From the NCBI GenBank assembly GCA_961205875.1, contig OY540812.1:34915098-34979097 (forward strand): a stretch of DNA of 64,000 nt, given 5' to 3'. This document shows positions 20,749 to 33,277 of this stretch, piece by piece (position 1 is the first letter of the stretch; the number at the start of each line of letters is the position of its first letter). The stretch comes from Sialis fuliginosa. Its lineage: Eukaryota; Arthropoda; Insecta; Megaloptera; Sialidae. Made by a program: the position numbers and the translations under genes. A model generated the notes under the pieces. That model saw only the letters and a list, made by a program, of their open reading frames with translations. It did not search any database and was not told the DNA's origin.

Positions 20749-22456
20749 GGGTCAATCCATATGAACTGGTCCAGCACTGGTTGCTCGATCATTCTAAAAA
20801 AAATTGATTTTTTGTGTGTAATTACCCTAACATGCTGGTAGTTCGAAACGACCATTATTTTAATTTTATTGTTTTTTGTTTTCGCGTGACGGCCATATTT
20901 GTTATACTGGTCGCAGCATTTTTTGTACTTTAAAGGGTTCGTGGAAACTAAAATATCTCAACTTCTATCAAACCTTTCAACATGGGACTAAAAGCAAATT
21001 GTTCAGAATAAAACGGGCCACAAGATTACTTCTAGACATTTTCACCTAAAAGTTATCCTAAAGGGTGAAATTTCAGCCTTCATTCTTAGTTCTATTTTTG
21101 AAAAAATCCCATTTTCATGGGGATGTTTTAGCAAGAAGGGGAAAAGTTAACAAGTCAAATTATTTTTTACAAATAGGTGGGTACTAGTTGTATTCACACA
21201 CCAAAGTTCAACTCTGAGACTTGCCCCCCTTTATTTTAAAAAATTCTCAAAATTTGAAAATTCGAGAAAATGGCACTTTTCAAAGCTAAATAACTCTGGT
21301 GGGGGACCAGATAAAAATCTGAAATTTTAGCCCATAATAATACTACATAATGGTATTATGTACCAAAAATTTTGAGATTGAGATTTGACTACAAGCAGTG
21401 GTATTGCAACCACAAAAATGCATGTTTAAATGAGCGTATACATGTTGTGGTTTTGTTTCAATAATAATTAAAAAATGTTATATCTTTGTTATGAGTTACT
21501 TTAAGTTATTATATGTGCTATAAATTTTTAAAGCTGACCTTATTTTCTATCTAAAAATAAAATATATATAGGGTGTCACCTTTGAAAAACAAAAGTTGAC
21601 ATCATTTCCGGTTCAACCGGAAGTGACGGAAAATAAAAAATGAGATTTTAAAAACATTCAGAAAAAATACAATTTTTTTCTTTATTCAAGCATTCTTCTA
21701 TTTCCAAGAAGAAAAAAGATAGTAATAGATATTATATTAATGTTGACACTCTGTATTAACATATGAACTCCTATTGAATATTGTGGTTGCAATACCACTG
21801 CTTGTAGTCAAATCTCAATCTCAAAATTTTTGGTACATAATACCATTATGTAGTACTATTATGGGGTAAAAATTCAGATTTTTTTCTGGTCCCCCACCAG
21901 AGTTATTTAGCTTTGAAAAGTGCCATTTTCTCGAATTTTCAAATTTTGAGAATTTTTTAAAATAAAGGGGGGCAAGTCTCAGAGTTGAACTTTGGTGTGT
22001 GAATACAACTAGTACCCACCTATTTGTAAAAAATAATTTGACTTGTTAACTTTTCCCCTTCTTGCAAAAACATCCCCTTGAAAATGGGATTTTTTCAAAA
22101 ATAGAACTAAGAATTAAAACTGAAATTTCACCCTTTAGGATAACTTTTAGGTGAAAATGTCTAGAAGTAATCTTGTAGCCCATTTTATTCTGAACAATTT
22201 GCTTTTAGTCCCATGTTGAAAGGTTTGATAGAAGCTGAGATATGTTAGTTTACGCGAACCCTTTAAAGTACAAAAAATGCTGCGACCTGTATAACAAATA
22301 TGGCCGTCACGCGAAAACAAAAAACAATAAAATTAAAATAATGGTCGTTCCGAACTACCAACATGTTAGGGTAATTACACACAAAAAATCAATTTTTTTT
22401 AGAATGGCCAAGCAACCATTTAATTTAATTTTGGACCATTTCATATGGATTGACCC
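20749..22456. mobile_element. 1.7-kb near-palindromic element (arms about 670 bp)
   Basis: GGGTCAATCCATATGAACTG at 20749 is mirrored by CATATGGATTGACCC ending 22456. The arms stay aligned for about 670 bases each (20749-21420 against 21785-22456) with only scattered differences, leaving a loop of about 360 bases. ATAA flanks both ends (20745-20748, 22457-22460), a possible 4-bp duplication. No transposase is inside; open frames such as 22242-22460 lie in the arms and look accidental. The loop has a GGGTGTCAC-like motif and GGTTCAACCGGAAGTGACGG. The 4-bp duplication might fit Sola-type elements; this is a guess. Confidence 0.85.
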
Positions 22457-22504
22457 ATAATTGATTTATTTTTCTTATATTAATTTATAATAAAAAATAC
22501 ACTG

Positions 22505-24270
22505 CGTACTGCTCCTATAGACTGTATAACACGTGTCTCATTTGAATATATTAAAAAAATGTATTTTCCAAGCACAAATAAAGAAAGGTGTACACAGTGG
22601 ATACAAAATAGCGGCAACGATTTATATGACGTACCTGCTAATTTGTTAAAAAAATATTTTATACATGCCAATCATTTCTCTGATGATTCATTCACAAATT
22701 CCGAGAAAAAAAGATCAACCGAAATGCAGTGCCAATTTCATATAAAAGTAAAAAACGTACAATGGAATCTTCCACTCTGCCAAAAAAAATCAAATCCACT
22801 ACAAATGATTTTCCACAACCATCTTGTAGTGAAAGTATTCCTTAACCTTATCACCATTAAGTTTTATGTCATATTCCCCATGTTCTCCGTCATTTCTAGC
22901 TAAGAGAAGAAAGATCAGAAACATGGGTAAAGTACAGAGCATTAGACAAAAAAACATAAGAAAGGAAAACACGAGTTACCTATCCAATTTTATCAAAAAA
23001 CTACCTTTCTATGTGCAAATTTTTCTAACATGCTATTTTTCACAAAACAAAGCAAGTCTGGAAAAAATCAGAAAAAAATTGCGATCTCACTGTAAAAACA
23101 TAAAACATAATAAACATACATTTCAGTATACCATCAGTGTACAGTACACCATTCAAAGGTGGCTTAGTGTGTACAGTTTGAAAACGGGATTTAAAAAAAA
23201 ATTACTATCTATTTTAAAAACAAAAATAAAACTGATGACGAACTAAGAAAAACAATGTGTTCTGTGTTTCGATGAAATGACAATAAAAAAAACCATTGAG
23301 TACAATCCCAAATTAGATGTCATCGAGGAGTTTTCATATCTGGGTTCGTTGGGCAGATTTTCTGCATGGAAACTTCCTGTTGCAAATTATATTAGCACAG
23401 GAATAACAGCTGACAATTTAATGAAATTATTATATTTGGGAATTGATTGGATACATAAAATTGGATTTTCCATCCGTGCAATAACATGCGATCAAGTGAC
23501 AAGTAATCAGTCCGCTTTAAAAAAAAATGTATATCAAATTGATTGAGTGTCCCAACCAATGGCACGTTGTTTAGTTAAAATATCAAAGGCTCACATTTAT
23601 CCCAACACTTTCCAAAAAATGCGTGTAAAATTAGCGACTCAGGTGTTCAGTCGATCCTATTCCATTGCAATTAAATTAGCATGTGCCACGAAACAGATTC
23701 AGAACGATACGGTTGTTATTACGTCACAATTTTTATTAAAAATGAGTGACTTTTTTGACTATTTAAACTTTAATCAGCCATGGTTTATACGATTGCAACA
23801 AATAACAAAATGCTTTTTCTGATTCTTCCACGCTTATTGAAAAAAACATTAGAGATGCTATCGATTGGATAAGTTCTTGGAAAGTAGTATCAAGTAAAAA
23901 CAAAACAAAAAATCCTCTGTGTTTCGATGGCTTCATACAAAATCTAAAAGCGATTTTAAACTTATGGGAAGATGTCAGACATAAAGAAGATATTAGCTTT
24001 CTGATGACCAATCGATTAAATCAAGACACATTAGAACATTTATTTTCAAAAATACGACAGATGTGCGGTTTTAATTCAAACCCTATAAGAAGAATATTCA
24101 GAATTAATCTACAACATTTAATAACTTCTGATATTATGATTTTACCGACATCGTCGAATTGCGAACCTAATTACGATGGACAGCTATTACCAGATCTAGA
24201 TTCATTCCAGCCAAACGTCACTGAAGAAAATACTACAAACATCGAAAATATAGATTTAAAGTCAAAATGA
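22505..24270 (+). pseudogene. P-element-like (THAP9-type) transposase, broken
   Basis: A THAP finger remnant comes first (PIDCITRVSFEYIKKM, WIQNSGNDLYDVPANLLKKY, FIHANHFSDDSF). The catalytic part begins at about 23262 with VLCFDEMTIKKTIEYNPKLD, continues through IGFSIRAITCDQVTSNQSAL, then TFQKMRVKLATQVFSRSYSI and MSDFFDYLNFN after a stop at 23544, and ends with the P-family signature TNRLNQDTLEHLFSKIRQMC near 24010. At least three frames and several stops are involved. Length and order match P-like transposases, which cut and paste DNA in the nucleus. No inverted ends were found. It sits directly against the palindromic element on its left. Confidence 0.8.
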
Positions 24271-25246
24271 TGTAAAATGTAAACAAAAATTATAACAGCA
24301 ATTCTGTCAAAAAATACAAATATATTGGTAGAATTAGCAATTTTTATAATGTTTGTTATATCTGAACGCAACTTTTTGTAAACAATTAAATATTAAGCAG
24401 CTGTAGTAGTTTAGTGTTCAATTTGAATTAAAAATGGATTATTAGTACACATTTTTTATTTGTTTACATCACAACAAATCGTACAAACAAAAGATAAAGT
24501 AAAAATAAATCAATATTTATAAATGTACATTTATATTATTATATACAATACAATTAGTTGTTTGCTTCTACAACGAAAGCACATTTTTTTGTTATTTTAT
24601 GACAATGAGAATTTGTCACCAAATTTCTTTAAACTTAAATATGTTTTTGAAATAACTATTAAATTACATGCTATATTCGTCATTTATTCATAATTTTGTA
24701 TAATTTGAAATATGAGTTTAATTTCAAAAAAATGATTGTTGCAAATTATAAAATGTAGATTTTAAATTAAAAAAAAACCGTCACAAATCAAAGATTGTAG
24801 ATGAAAATAGGCGGCTAGTTCAAAATTAAATAGCTCGATTGAAAATATAGAAATGGCCACTAATTAAAACAAAAAAGTATTTACTGTTTACTTTTATTTA
24901 TAGTTTTTAATAAAAACATAAGCATTAACTTTTTTCATCCCTCCCGTTAAAATACAGACCGATAAAAAAATATACATAATACACGCGGATGAATCCGCGG
25001 GCAAATTTTAGTTAAAAATATATTTACTGATATTAATTTTTATCACCGAGTTAACAGTCGCCGAGTTTGGCCATCACCGAGTTGATGGGTACCCGGTTTT
25101 TTGCTTATAATTACATCCTCGATCTATTGTTTTTTTTTTAAATTAGTTGTAAATCACTCTGTATTTATATATTAGAAGATATTATATTATATTAATGAAG
25201 CAAATAAAGAATACAAAAATGCTTTTCTTTAAAATGGACTAAAGAA
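24271..25246. other. no gene seen
   Basis: AT-rich spacer. Around 25040-25090 the word CACCGAGTT recurs (twice as CACCGAGTT, once as CGCCGAGTT). ACGCGGATGAATCCGCGGG near 24983 is a short GC hairpin. No open frame with family resemblance. Confidence 0.45.
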
Positions 25247-26298
25247 ATGCTGAAGAGAAGATTTGACAATAACATAAAAATAATCTATACAGGGAGAAAA
25301 GGCACAACAATTTTACTGAATAACGAAGATATTTTTTTTAAAACTATTGTTAACAATGAAAATTTCGATTCTGAATTAGAAAAAGACGAATATATATTAA
25401 GAGCAGCTGCTTCAATAATAAGACGAGACATCACCAAATCGTTTTATGAATGGACACGTACCCAGATGTTGTGTACCTCAATCTCTTAAGACATTCATTA
25501 AAAATATTGTGGCGCCAAACAAGAAAAAAGTGAACATGTAAAAAAAACTGTGTAATAGAACAAATTATAAAACTTGTTAGGCCCAGATCATTTATTTCCC
25601 CCATTCAGCTGGGGTTAGGCTTATATCTTCATAAAACCTACAGACCTAGACATTTATTAATCGATACTCTGTCTTGTATGTAACATATGTGTTGCAGTTA
25701 TACAGACGTACAACTTTTTGAAGAAACCGTTATTGAAAACGGCCAACCAAGAATGTTTTTATACAATACGCATTTGATAATGCTGATTGCAATACCCGTA
25801 CCATTGATGGGAATGATACTTTTCATAAAATTTGCGGCATTCAATTGATTTCTCTAAAATCAGCATTGACATTATGCGACGAGTTACCACACACGTTTAA
25901 AAAAATCAAAAGGAGCTAATATTATTGGCAAATTTAATAATATCAAAATTCATAATTGTATTAAACCATTAAATAAGGATACAAGGTTTACAAAGTTATG
26001 TGCTCTGGCAATATCCGAATTAAGTATTTATGAAAACAAGTACAATTATATTGATAGTTTAAATACTATTTGGATAGCTATTTCAATATTGAATGTTGCT
26101 CCAAATAATATTTCCATTTGGAATACATTTTTAGAAAAATCATCCAATTGTTACAGTGAGTTAATGTACGTGAAAATTCTCACATTCATTGATTTACCTG
26201 CATCAAATATTAATTCCGTATATTCTGCATTTGCTTTAGAAGAAAGTCAAAAACTAAATTTAAATTACTGTATCGTAACTTTTGATTTACCACTTTTA
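25247..26298 (+). pseudogene. transposon protein (GCDT/CXC family, N-terminal part), cut by Harbinger insertion
   Basis: Fragments in shifting frames: 25247-25489, then about 25700-25910 with TRTIDGNDTFHKICGIQLIS, which resembles the NxxTxDGxxTFHxMGxI motif of large arthropod transposon proteins, then 25915-26298 with LCALAISELSIYENKYNYID, DLPASNINSVYSAFALEES and NYCIVTFDLPL. In this family the last motif is normally followed by a KA(L/M)EI segment. Here it is broken at 26298 by the Harbinger element, and KAMEIVHYFG is found on its far side at about 34573-34602, one base out of frame. So the gene was already present when Harbinger inserted. Confidence 0.6.
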
Positions 26299-26497
26299 TG
26301 CCCGGTCTCACCGCTCAATCTTATTTCTGTTCCTTAGCAAAGTGTTCCGTAGTCTTAAGTTTCACTTAAATTTTACGCCGATCTCACGGGTCCGTTTTAT
26401 CATATAGTTAGCCAAGTGTCTTTTTTGTGTACGTTGCTATGGTGTTTTATGTCAAAATATAATTTTTATCAATATAAATTATTTGTAAATTTGGTTC

Positions 26498-26803
26498 GTG
26501 TCACAGAATACACCAAATGATTGTGCTGTTAATAGTTATCAAAAAAAAAAATTAGTACCTAAACATGGACGCGTCAAAGGGGAAAAAAATAGAGGAGCAA
26601 ATTATACGGCAGAAGAAAAAATATTGTTGTTAAATGTAATAAAAACCTACAAGAATGTTATTGAGAATAAAAAAACAGATACTGTAACGTGGAAAGAAAA
26701 AGAACTGTGCTGGAAAAAAGTTCACAACGAATTCAATGCACAAAATACGCATTGTAGCACCTTTGTGTATAATATTTATACTAAACAACTGTATTTTTGG
26801 TGA
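26498..26803 (+). pseudogene. Harbinger Myb/SANT-like protein, N-terminal exon
   Basis: RGANYTAEEKILLLNVIKTY, then WKEKELCWKKVHNEFNAQN, is the three-helix Myb/SANT-like DNA-binding domain that PIF/Harbinger elements encode beside the transposase. The start used here is the ATG at 26498; no cleaner start lies in frame. The frame leaves the family pattern after about 26756, where an intron probably begins; the later exons are at 31150-31620 and 33240-33575. In the family this protein helps the transposase bind the ends and enter the nucleus. Confidence 0.75.
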
Positions 26804-27336
26804 TATATTTATTTAATTAAAAGAAATTGAATATTTGCTGTACATTTATAAAAACTTCTTGACACACTACTTTCTGTTTTTTATAATCCTGGTGACTAGA
26901 TGAAAATATGTAAAATACAAGGTTGATACGGAGAATAGGGGTACAAGCTTTCACTACTGTCAAAAATACTCAAAAATCACTTACATAGTTACATAGAATA
27001 AAGTTGATATCATGTGAGACCAGATTCATTTGTTCATAATTGTAATTTGACGTTTATTGATAAATGTATGTAATTCAAATTATTTTTTGTATTACTTCCA
27101 TGTTCTGAAAGAAATGGAAGTATTGTAATACCATCGAAAAATCGTGTCCGAGAAAATGACAAATTCTGATTGTACTAACTTCAAAACGTAAAGAAAAGTT
27201 AATTTCCGCATGGCGGCTGTGCGTGTGTCTGTGTGTCCGTGTGTCTGTGTGTCAGGATGTAGATTTTTTTTCGTTCACGATAACTACTGTAAAAATGTAC
27301 CGATCTGAATTATTTTTGGGAAAAATGTTTGTCTCA

Positions 27337-29541
27337 CAAGGGGAAGCAACAGCACGGTCCATGAGAATTTCAATGAGCTTGTGGTATGTCAAACTAGAGC
27401 AAAAATAAAAAGACACGTGTCCAACAATTTGATCTCATAGGCCTTAATTACAAAGATAATTAACTTTGAAAATTTGTGTATTCAATATAACCGTGTATTA
27501 TGTTCGCTCGAAATATAAGTGTGTTGGCCCTACGGTCAACGCGCTGGCGTCTCGCCTGGTTTTAAGATTTTGATTTTTATTTTTATTTACAAATATTTTT
27601 TATTTTTTGTACACATTACCTCTCCCACTTGCGTAAAAATCGATAAATTAGACATAAATAAAACATATATTATTATTGACAATGAAAATATTGATATACA
27701 GGATGATTCAGTGCTGTCGTACCAAACTTGAACAGTAAATTAAGAGACATATCTTAAGCAAAAAATATTATATGAACATGTGTCCGGAAATTTTTCATAA
27801 GGGGGCTACAGCCCTCCAAAGATTTTATTCAAAATTAGTTTTTATTTAATATCTGGAGACCCCATTGTGCTAAAGTTATAAAATTTGATACAGAGTTTAG
27901 TACTAATAAGTTTTATCGATTTCCAGTATTGAGCAATTATAATTTAGATCAGGGCTGTATGGGGCCAGTGGGCCCAACGATTTTTATCTAGTATTTTTTT
28001 GTTCTTTAATTTTTTCCTAAATTAGACATTTGAATAAGATTGTATGGCACAAAATACACAAAAATATACTTGGCTCATTTATCATAGGATAAACCGTTCA
28101 CGAGAAATATGGATGCAAAAGAAAGGATGCAGAATTTTACTTAATACGGATGCTTCAAATTACAAAAAATATTTTTATATTCTTGTGCTATGATAAAAAA
28201 TAAGACAAAAAAATAATTAAAATATACCTCCAAAAATTCATCCTTACCAACAAATAGCCATTTTAAGTATCACATTCTAGTTACGTTAGTAAATTATTTG
28301 CAACATTAATAGAACTGGCTATAGGTCTAAGAGGACACGTATTAGGTGATATATGTACATGAACTTTTTTCTTACTTTTAATCAAAGAACAGGAATATAA
28401 ATTTATTTTGTTTAATTTGAAGCATCCGTATTAAGTAAAATTCTGTATGCTTTCTTTTGCATCGATATTGCTCGTAAACGGTTTATCCTATAATAAATGA
28501 GCAAAGTATATTTTTGTGTATTTTGTCTCATACAGTCTTATTCAAATTTTTAACTCAGGAAAAAATTGAAGAACAAAAAATACTGGATAAAAATCGACGG
28601 GTCTCCTGGGCCCATACAACCCTGGTCAAAATTACTATTGGTTGATACTGGATATAGATAACACTTATTAATACTAAACCCTGTATCAAATTTCATAACT
28701 ATAGCACACTGGGTTCTCAAGATATTAAATAAAAACTAATTTTGAGTAAAATCTTTGGAGGGCTGTAGTCCCCTCATGACAAATTTCCGGACACATGTTT
28801 GTTGAGGGTGATGTAATGTGAATTTAGAGACCGAAACATGATATATATTATATTATACTTGAACTGATTTGATACACACACAGATTAGTCAGCCATCTTG
28901 TTACATTACATCAAGACCATAAATACAGAGAAAATACATGTAATAGTACAGGAGTACCAACCCAAAATGTTTTACTTGAACAATGTTTATATAATGTTTT
29001 TTGCTTAAAATATTTTTCTCGATGTACCGTTCAAGTTTGGCACGACAGTGTTGAATCATCCTGTATACGCCAGTACATAATTATTAATTTGTTTTAAAAT
29101 AAATTTAATTTATTATTGACACAACTCATTAGTTTTTAATTAATAAATTGAAAAGTTTTAATAAAAAACAAACTGAAAGAAACCACAAACATCTATTGTC
29201 AATAATAATATATGTTTTATTTATGTCTAATTTATCGATTTTTACGCAAGTGTAGAGGTAATGTGTACAAAAAAACAAAAAATAATTGTAAATAAAAATA
29301 AAAATCAAAATCTTAAAACCAGGCGAGACGCCAGCGCGTTGACCGTAGGGCCAACACACTTATATTTCGAGCGAACATAATACACGGTTATATTGAATAC
29401 ACAAATTTTCAAAGTTAATTATCTTTGTAATTAAGGCCTATGAGATCAAATTGTTGGACACGTGTCTTTTTATTTTTGCTCTAGTTTGACATACCACAAG
29501 CTCATTGAAATTCTCATGGACCGTGCTGTTGCTTCCCCTTG
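27337..29541. mobile_element. fold-back DNA element, long copy, TCA duplications
   Basis: The ends are CAAGGGGAAGCAACAGCACG and its inverse, with TCA on both sides (27334-27336, 29542-29544). Outer arms reach inward from 27337 to about 27780 and from 29541 back to about 29000. An inner inverted pair (27783-28165 and 28415-28800) follows, so nearly the whole 2.2 kb can fold. The outer about 190 bases match the element at 1304-2272. There is no transposase; the frames 27519-27731 and 29129-29359 are the same sequence read from the two arms. The 3-bp duplications differ between copies (TAA, TCA), so the target is not a fixed word. Confidence 0.9.
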
Positions 29542-29902
29542 TCAGTGAGTACTCCAGACCTATTGATTTTGGTGCTAATCGGATTAGGTGTTTTGGAAAT
29601 ATTTGAAATTTTGTAACTTTTTTCGTCTAAAAAGTGAATATTGCGAGTATTATTTCACTAATTTTGATAAGATTTGGTACATTTGCAGTTCAATTGAATC
29701 TAAGGGACATTTATTATTTGTACGTGCCTAAACAGCCATTAAAGGGGTGAAAAACACACTTAAAATTTGAATTTTAAATACTAATATGTCATTAATTCAT
29801 GTTGCCTTGGAAACAAATGCAACTAAATTCAAATTGTCAAATTAGTTTTTCTACGAATGTGTATTATGTTTTGGACATTAAAAAACTAATATTTACATAC
29901 AA

Positions 29903-30510
29903 ATGGCAGAAAGAGCTGTAACCGTCGTAAGTATATATGTTTTTTATGTGTTACGAAATTTATATTCATAGTAGTAGATTATATTAATAAAATATTTTTC
30001 AAAAAATTTCTATTTAAAAAGATAGAAAGAACATGGAAGTCATGTATGGTTCTCCATACCGATATTTTTATATTTGTTGCGGCTAAAGCTTAAGTGCGGC
30101 TAGAACTAGGTGTAGCCGGCTACACCTAGTTCTAACCAACTGTTATCGGCTAGAACTAGGTGTGGAATCTCGGTATCAGTTTTTGGTTTGATGTTTATGT
30201 AAATATGCATGCTCGAATATTGATGTTCTTTTGTATGGATATCTTGAATGTAGGGCTTATAAACTATAGTTTAAAAAATATGCGTTACTTTTTATTATAT
30301 CAAATTAAAACATTTAGTAATGTTATGTGCTATATTGTCTTTAGTACATATATTAAATATTGATGTTCTTTTGTAAGGATTTCTTGAATGTGGGGCTTAT
30401 AAATTTTATGTATATCACTTGTTTCATTTATTTAATATTATTCTACAGAACACCGTTTTTCTGTTTGAAGAGAAGTTTGCTGACTGCCCCAGTGACGTAG
30501 TAAGAAAAAT
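29903..30510 (+). pseudogene. possible two-exon gene start in the TA-flanked element
   Basis: ATG at 29903 gives MAERAVTV, followed by a good donor, GTC|GTAAGTAT. A TTCTACAG acceptor at 30441-30448 precedes NTVFLFEEKFADCPSDVVRK. The frame ends in a run of 11 G near 30520. The CAGTGACGTAGTAAG text at 30488 also resembles a hAT-type end, so part of this may be another insert. I do not recognise the protein; the gene call is weak. Confidence 0.25.
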
Positions 30511-31139
30511 TTTCGGTGGGGGGGGGGGGAAATACATGAGTTAAATTATAGATTCATATAAATATTTAATTGTTTTCACATAATAACAAAGTAGGTGGGT
30601 ATTGGCAAACAAACAAATAAATGAGATCACAAATTTTAGTTATATTTTCCTTGAGTGTGTTTTTGTTAAAAATTTAGTAACAATTAATAATTCAAAATTA
30701 ATTGTATAGAAGATCTTGTAATAATAAGGTTGTGTTGTGTAATATATGGTGATACTAAAGAAGAAAAAATACAGTGAGTTTATGATTTTTCTATTATCAC
30801 AGACATACATTTTTGACATGTCGTTAATTTGATATAGTAGATAAACCTGTAATAGTAAAATATTTTGTCAAGTAAAAAACCTCATTATCATTTATCATTG
30901 ATTTGATATAGTAGATGTACCTGTAATAATAAAATATGTCAAGTGAAAAACATCATTATACAGATAATATTATATTAAATAGCGATATGTCAAAATTGGA
31001 TAAAAAAAAACACTAGTTTACACGTTACTATAGATACAGCACAAATTCTACTTCATTCTAACATACCAACACCTACTTTTTGATATTTGTGACAGCTTGT
31101 ACCCCTATTCTCCGTACTTACTAAATACAAATATAATTT

Positions 31140-31620
31140 TAATTTAAGATCACAGTGACAGTGAAGTACGTGGGTTTGAGTACCCACAGCATGTCCATAG
31201 GTCTACCGAATCGTTAAAAAATATTACGAAAGTATTAAAAAAAAGTGCGACAAGATGCAGCCAAACAAAACATAAATTTTTCTTACTGGCGGTGGAGTTG
31301 CAAAGGATTTCAAAGACCCCGTGCATGATTTAGCCCTGTCAATAATTAATGAAAAAACTGTAATTGGTTTCCCAAACAGATTTGATGGAGATAATATGCA
31401 ACAAAAACTTGAATCAGTATATTAGAACGTAGAAAATAATGAAAATAATAAAATTGTATGTACTCGTATACTTATATGATAATTTATATAGAAATACACA
31501 AATATGATTTTAATTAAGAAAAACAATTTTTTGTAGATTGATATTGACAATGATATTAATTGGGGCGATTATAAACCTGAATATTTTAGAGGTGTAAAAG
31601 TAACGAAAAAAAGCGTACCC
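31140..31620 (+). pseudogene. Harbinger Myb/SANT-like protein, middle exons
   Basis: From about 31150 the frame reads STESLKNI, then a frameshift at a run of eight A near 31230, KSATRCSQTKHKFFLTGGGV (the KSAxR...TGGG motif of this protein family) and DLALSIINEKTVIGFPNRFD, with a stop near 31422. A second exon, IDIDNDINWGDYKPEYF, begins near 31536 after TTTTTTGTAG. These continue the SANT-like domain at 26498-26756 and precede the coiled-coil C-terminus at 33240-33575. Confidence 0.65.
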
Positions 31621-31661
31621 GTATGTATTCGTTACTATAACAACTAGTACTCGTTACTTTC

Positions 31662-32190
31662 TAGGGCATACAAAAACCCGATAAAATTACAAAACCCGGT
31701 TTTCGGTTTTTCATAAAGTGAAAAACCGGTTAACCGGTTTTTAGTCGGGTTTTTCAATTAAGTTTAAAAAATGTTTTAAACTATTTAAATAAAATAATAA
31801 ATTAATATTAAAAAAATAAAACTTATTTAACTATACCTTTTCAAGTTCAAATTGAGACTATTCAATTTTAAATTGGGAATAATCAATTTCAAAATTAAGA
31901 CTATTCAATTTCAAACTGTAAATAATCAATTTCAAATTGAGACTTATCAATTTCAAATTGGGAACGTTCCCAATTTGAAATTACTTACTGAAAAAACTAA
32001 CTTTACAAATTAATAGTACTATTACTTCATGAATAACAGTAAAAAAAATAAAATTATTTGTCATTTAAAGAAACAAAAAAATATATAATTGACTTTCGGT
32101 TTTTCGGGAAAAACCCGGTTTTACGGTTTTGGTAAATTTTAACAAAAAACCGGTTAACCGGTTTCGGTTAAAACCGGTTTGTATGCCCTA
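31662..32190. mobile_element. hAT-type MITE with 8-bp duplication TTACTTTC
   Basis: TAGGGCATACAAA at 31662 is mirrored by TTTGTATGCCCTA ending 32190. TTACTTTC flanks it exactly (31654-31661, 32191-32198). Internal text is rich in AAACCGGTT words, and 31845-31985 holds a cluster of CAATTTCAAATTGAGAC-like short repeats. No ORF. Eight-base duplications are characteristic of hAT. Confidence 0.9.
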
Positions 32191-32440
32191 TTACTTTCGT
32201 ATCGTTACGTTACTCGTTACTTCTGATACCTCATAACATGATATATTCTGTTAGAGCAACGAATCGAGTCGTATTTGCGTACGCGTACACAGAGCCGGCG
32301 CTAGCCAACGCGAGACCCTGGGCCGTGTACATTTTGCGAGGCCTTGACGGTAAAAAAATTTGCACTGGCAAAAAAAAAAAAAATCAATAATAAAATTATA
32401 TGTCTGCAATCTGCAAAAACAAAAATCTCATTCCGAAATA

Positions 32441-32800
32441 ATATATCATTTAATGGATTTTTCTATTGTTTCCATGCAAAATTGATCAGACTTATGTTCC
32501 AATTATTCTAATGTAAACAATTAAAAATATTGATAATTAACAGCTTTTGTTAACCATAATAATATATCATTTAATGGATTTTTCTATTGTTTCCATGCAA
32601 AATTGATCAGACTTATGTTCTAATTATTCTAATGTAAACAATTAAAAATATTGATAATTAACAGCTTTTTTAACCATAATAATATATCATTTAATGGATT
32701 TTTCTACTGTTTCCATGCAAAATTGATCAGACTTATGTTCCAATTATTCTAATGTAAACAATTAAAAATGTTGATAATTAACAGCTTTTGTTAACCAAGA
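32441..32800. repeat. three tandem copies of a 120-121-bp unit
   Basis: ATATATCATTTAATGGATTT starts at 32441, 32562 and 32682. Copies also share TCCATGCAAAATTGATCAG and ATTGATAATTAACAGC. They differ at only a few positions, so the array is recent compared with its surroundings. It is unrelated to the 120-bp unit at 3.8-4.4 kb. Confidence 0.9.
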
Positions 32801-33277
32801 AACAATTAAATCTCTTTAGAGCAGTTTTATTATAATATCTCTTTTAAGATAGAAACGAAAAAAACGTGAAAATACGCGTTAATAAAAAAACAAAAACATA
32901 CATAGGTATTTCTAAATTGTAAAAAATACTTTCTTACCTGGTTTCTGTTCTAATCTCAAACTTTGTCCACACACACACCTTTAATAAACAGTAAAAAGCT
33001 TGCGTCCACGTCACGAATTTCCAAATTATATTTTACTTAAACAATCATCGTTCTTTGTAACGTACGTTTTTAAATTCACCGAATAAGCGCGCGCATGCAT
33101 AAAACACGATCAGCAAACGTTTCAATGGTTTCAATACACGCATCAACGCCATCAACGGTACTTGCGTATACTAGGTACGAAAAATGCGAGTAACGAAATG
33201 TATTTGTGTGTAACGTTTCGTTACTCGGTACTAGATGGCGCACCGGTACTCAGTACCGAATACATACGGTTTGCTAC

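Larger units (their letters stand above)
26939..31114. mobile_element. TA-flanked inverted-repeat element inside Harbinger
   Basis: CGGAGAATAGGGGTACAAGC at 26939 pairs with GCTTGTACCCCTATTCTCCG ending 31114. TA precedes and follows it (26937-26938, 31115-31116). Without the fold-back element at 27337-29541 its length would be about 2.0 kb. It lies where an intron of the Myb gene would be. Inside there is only a weak hint of a gene (29903-30510). A 2-bp TA duplication fits Tc1/mariner-type and a few other superfamilies. Confidence 0.7.

Noticed and set aside
20749..22456. Reading the frame 22242-22460 as a host gene
   Set aside because: It lies in the arm of the palindrome and its counterpart in the other arm is not open; no family resemblance.
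22866..23246. 126-codon frame as a separate gene
   Set aside because: It lies within the P-like pseudogene between its THAP and catalytic parts and contains lysine-rich linker and frameshifted sequence; treated as part of that pseudogene.
27519..29359. Two similar 70-76-codon frames on opposite strands
   Set aside because: They are the same arm sequence of a fold-back element seen twice; no start context or family.
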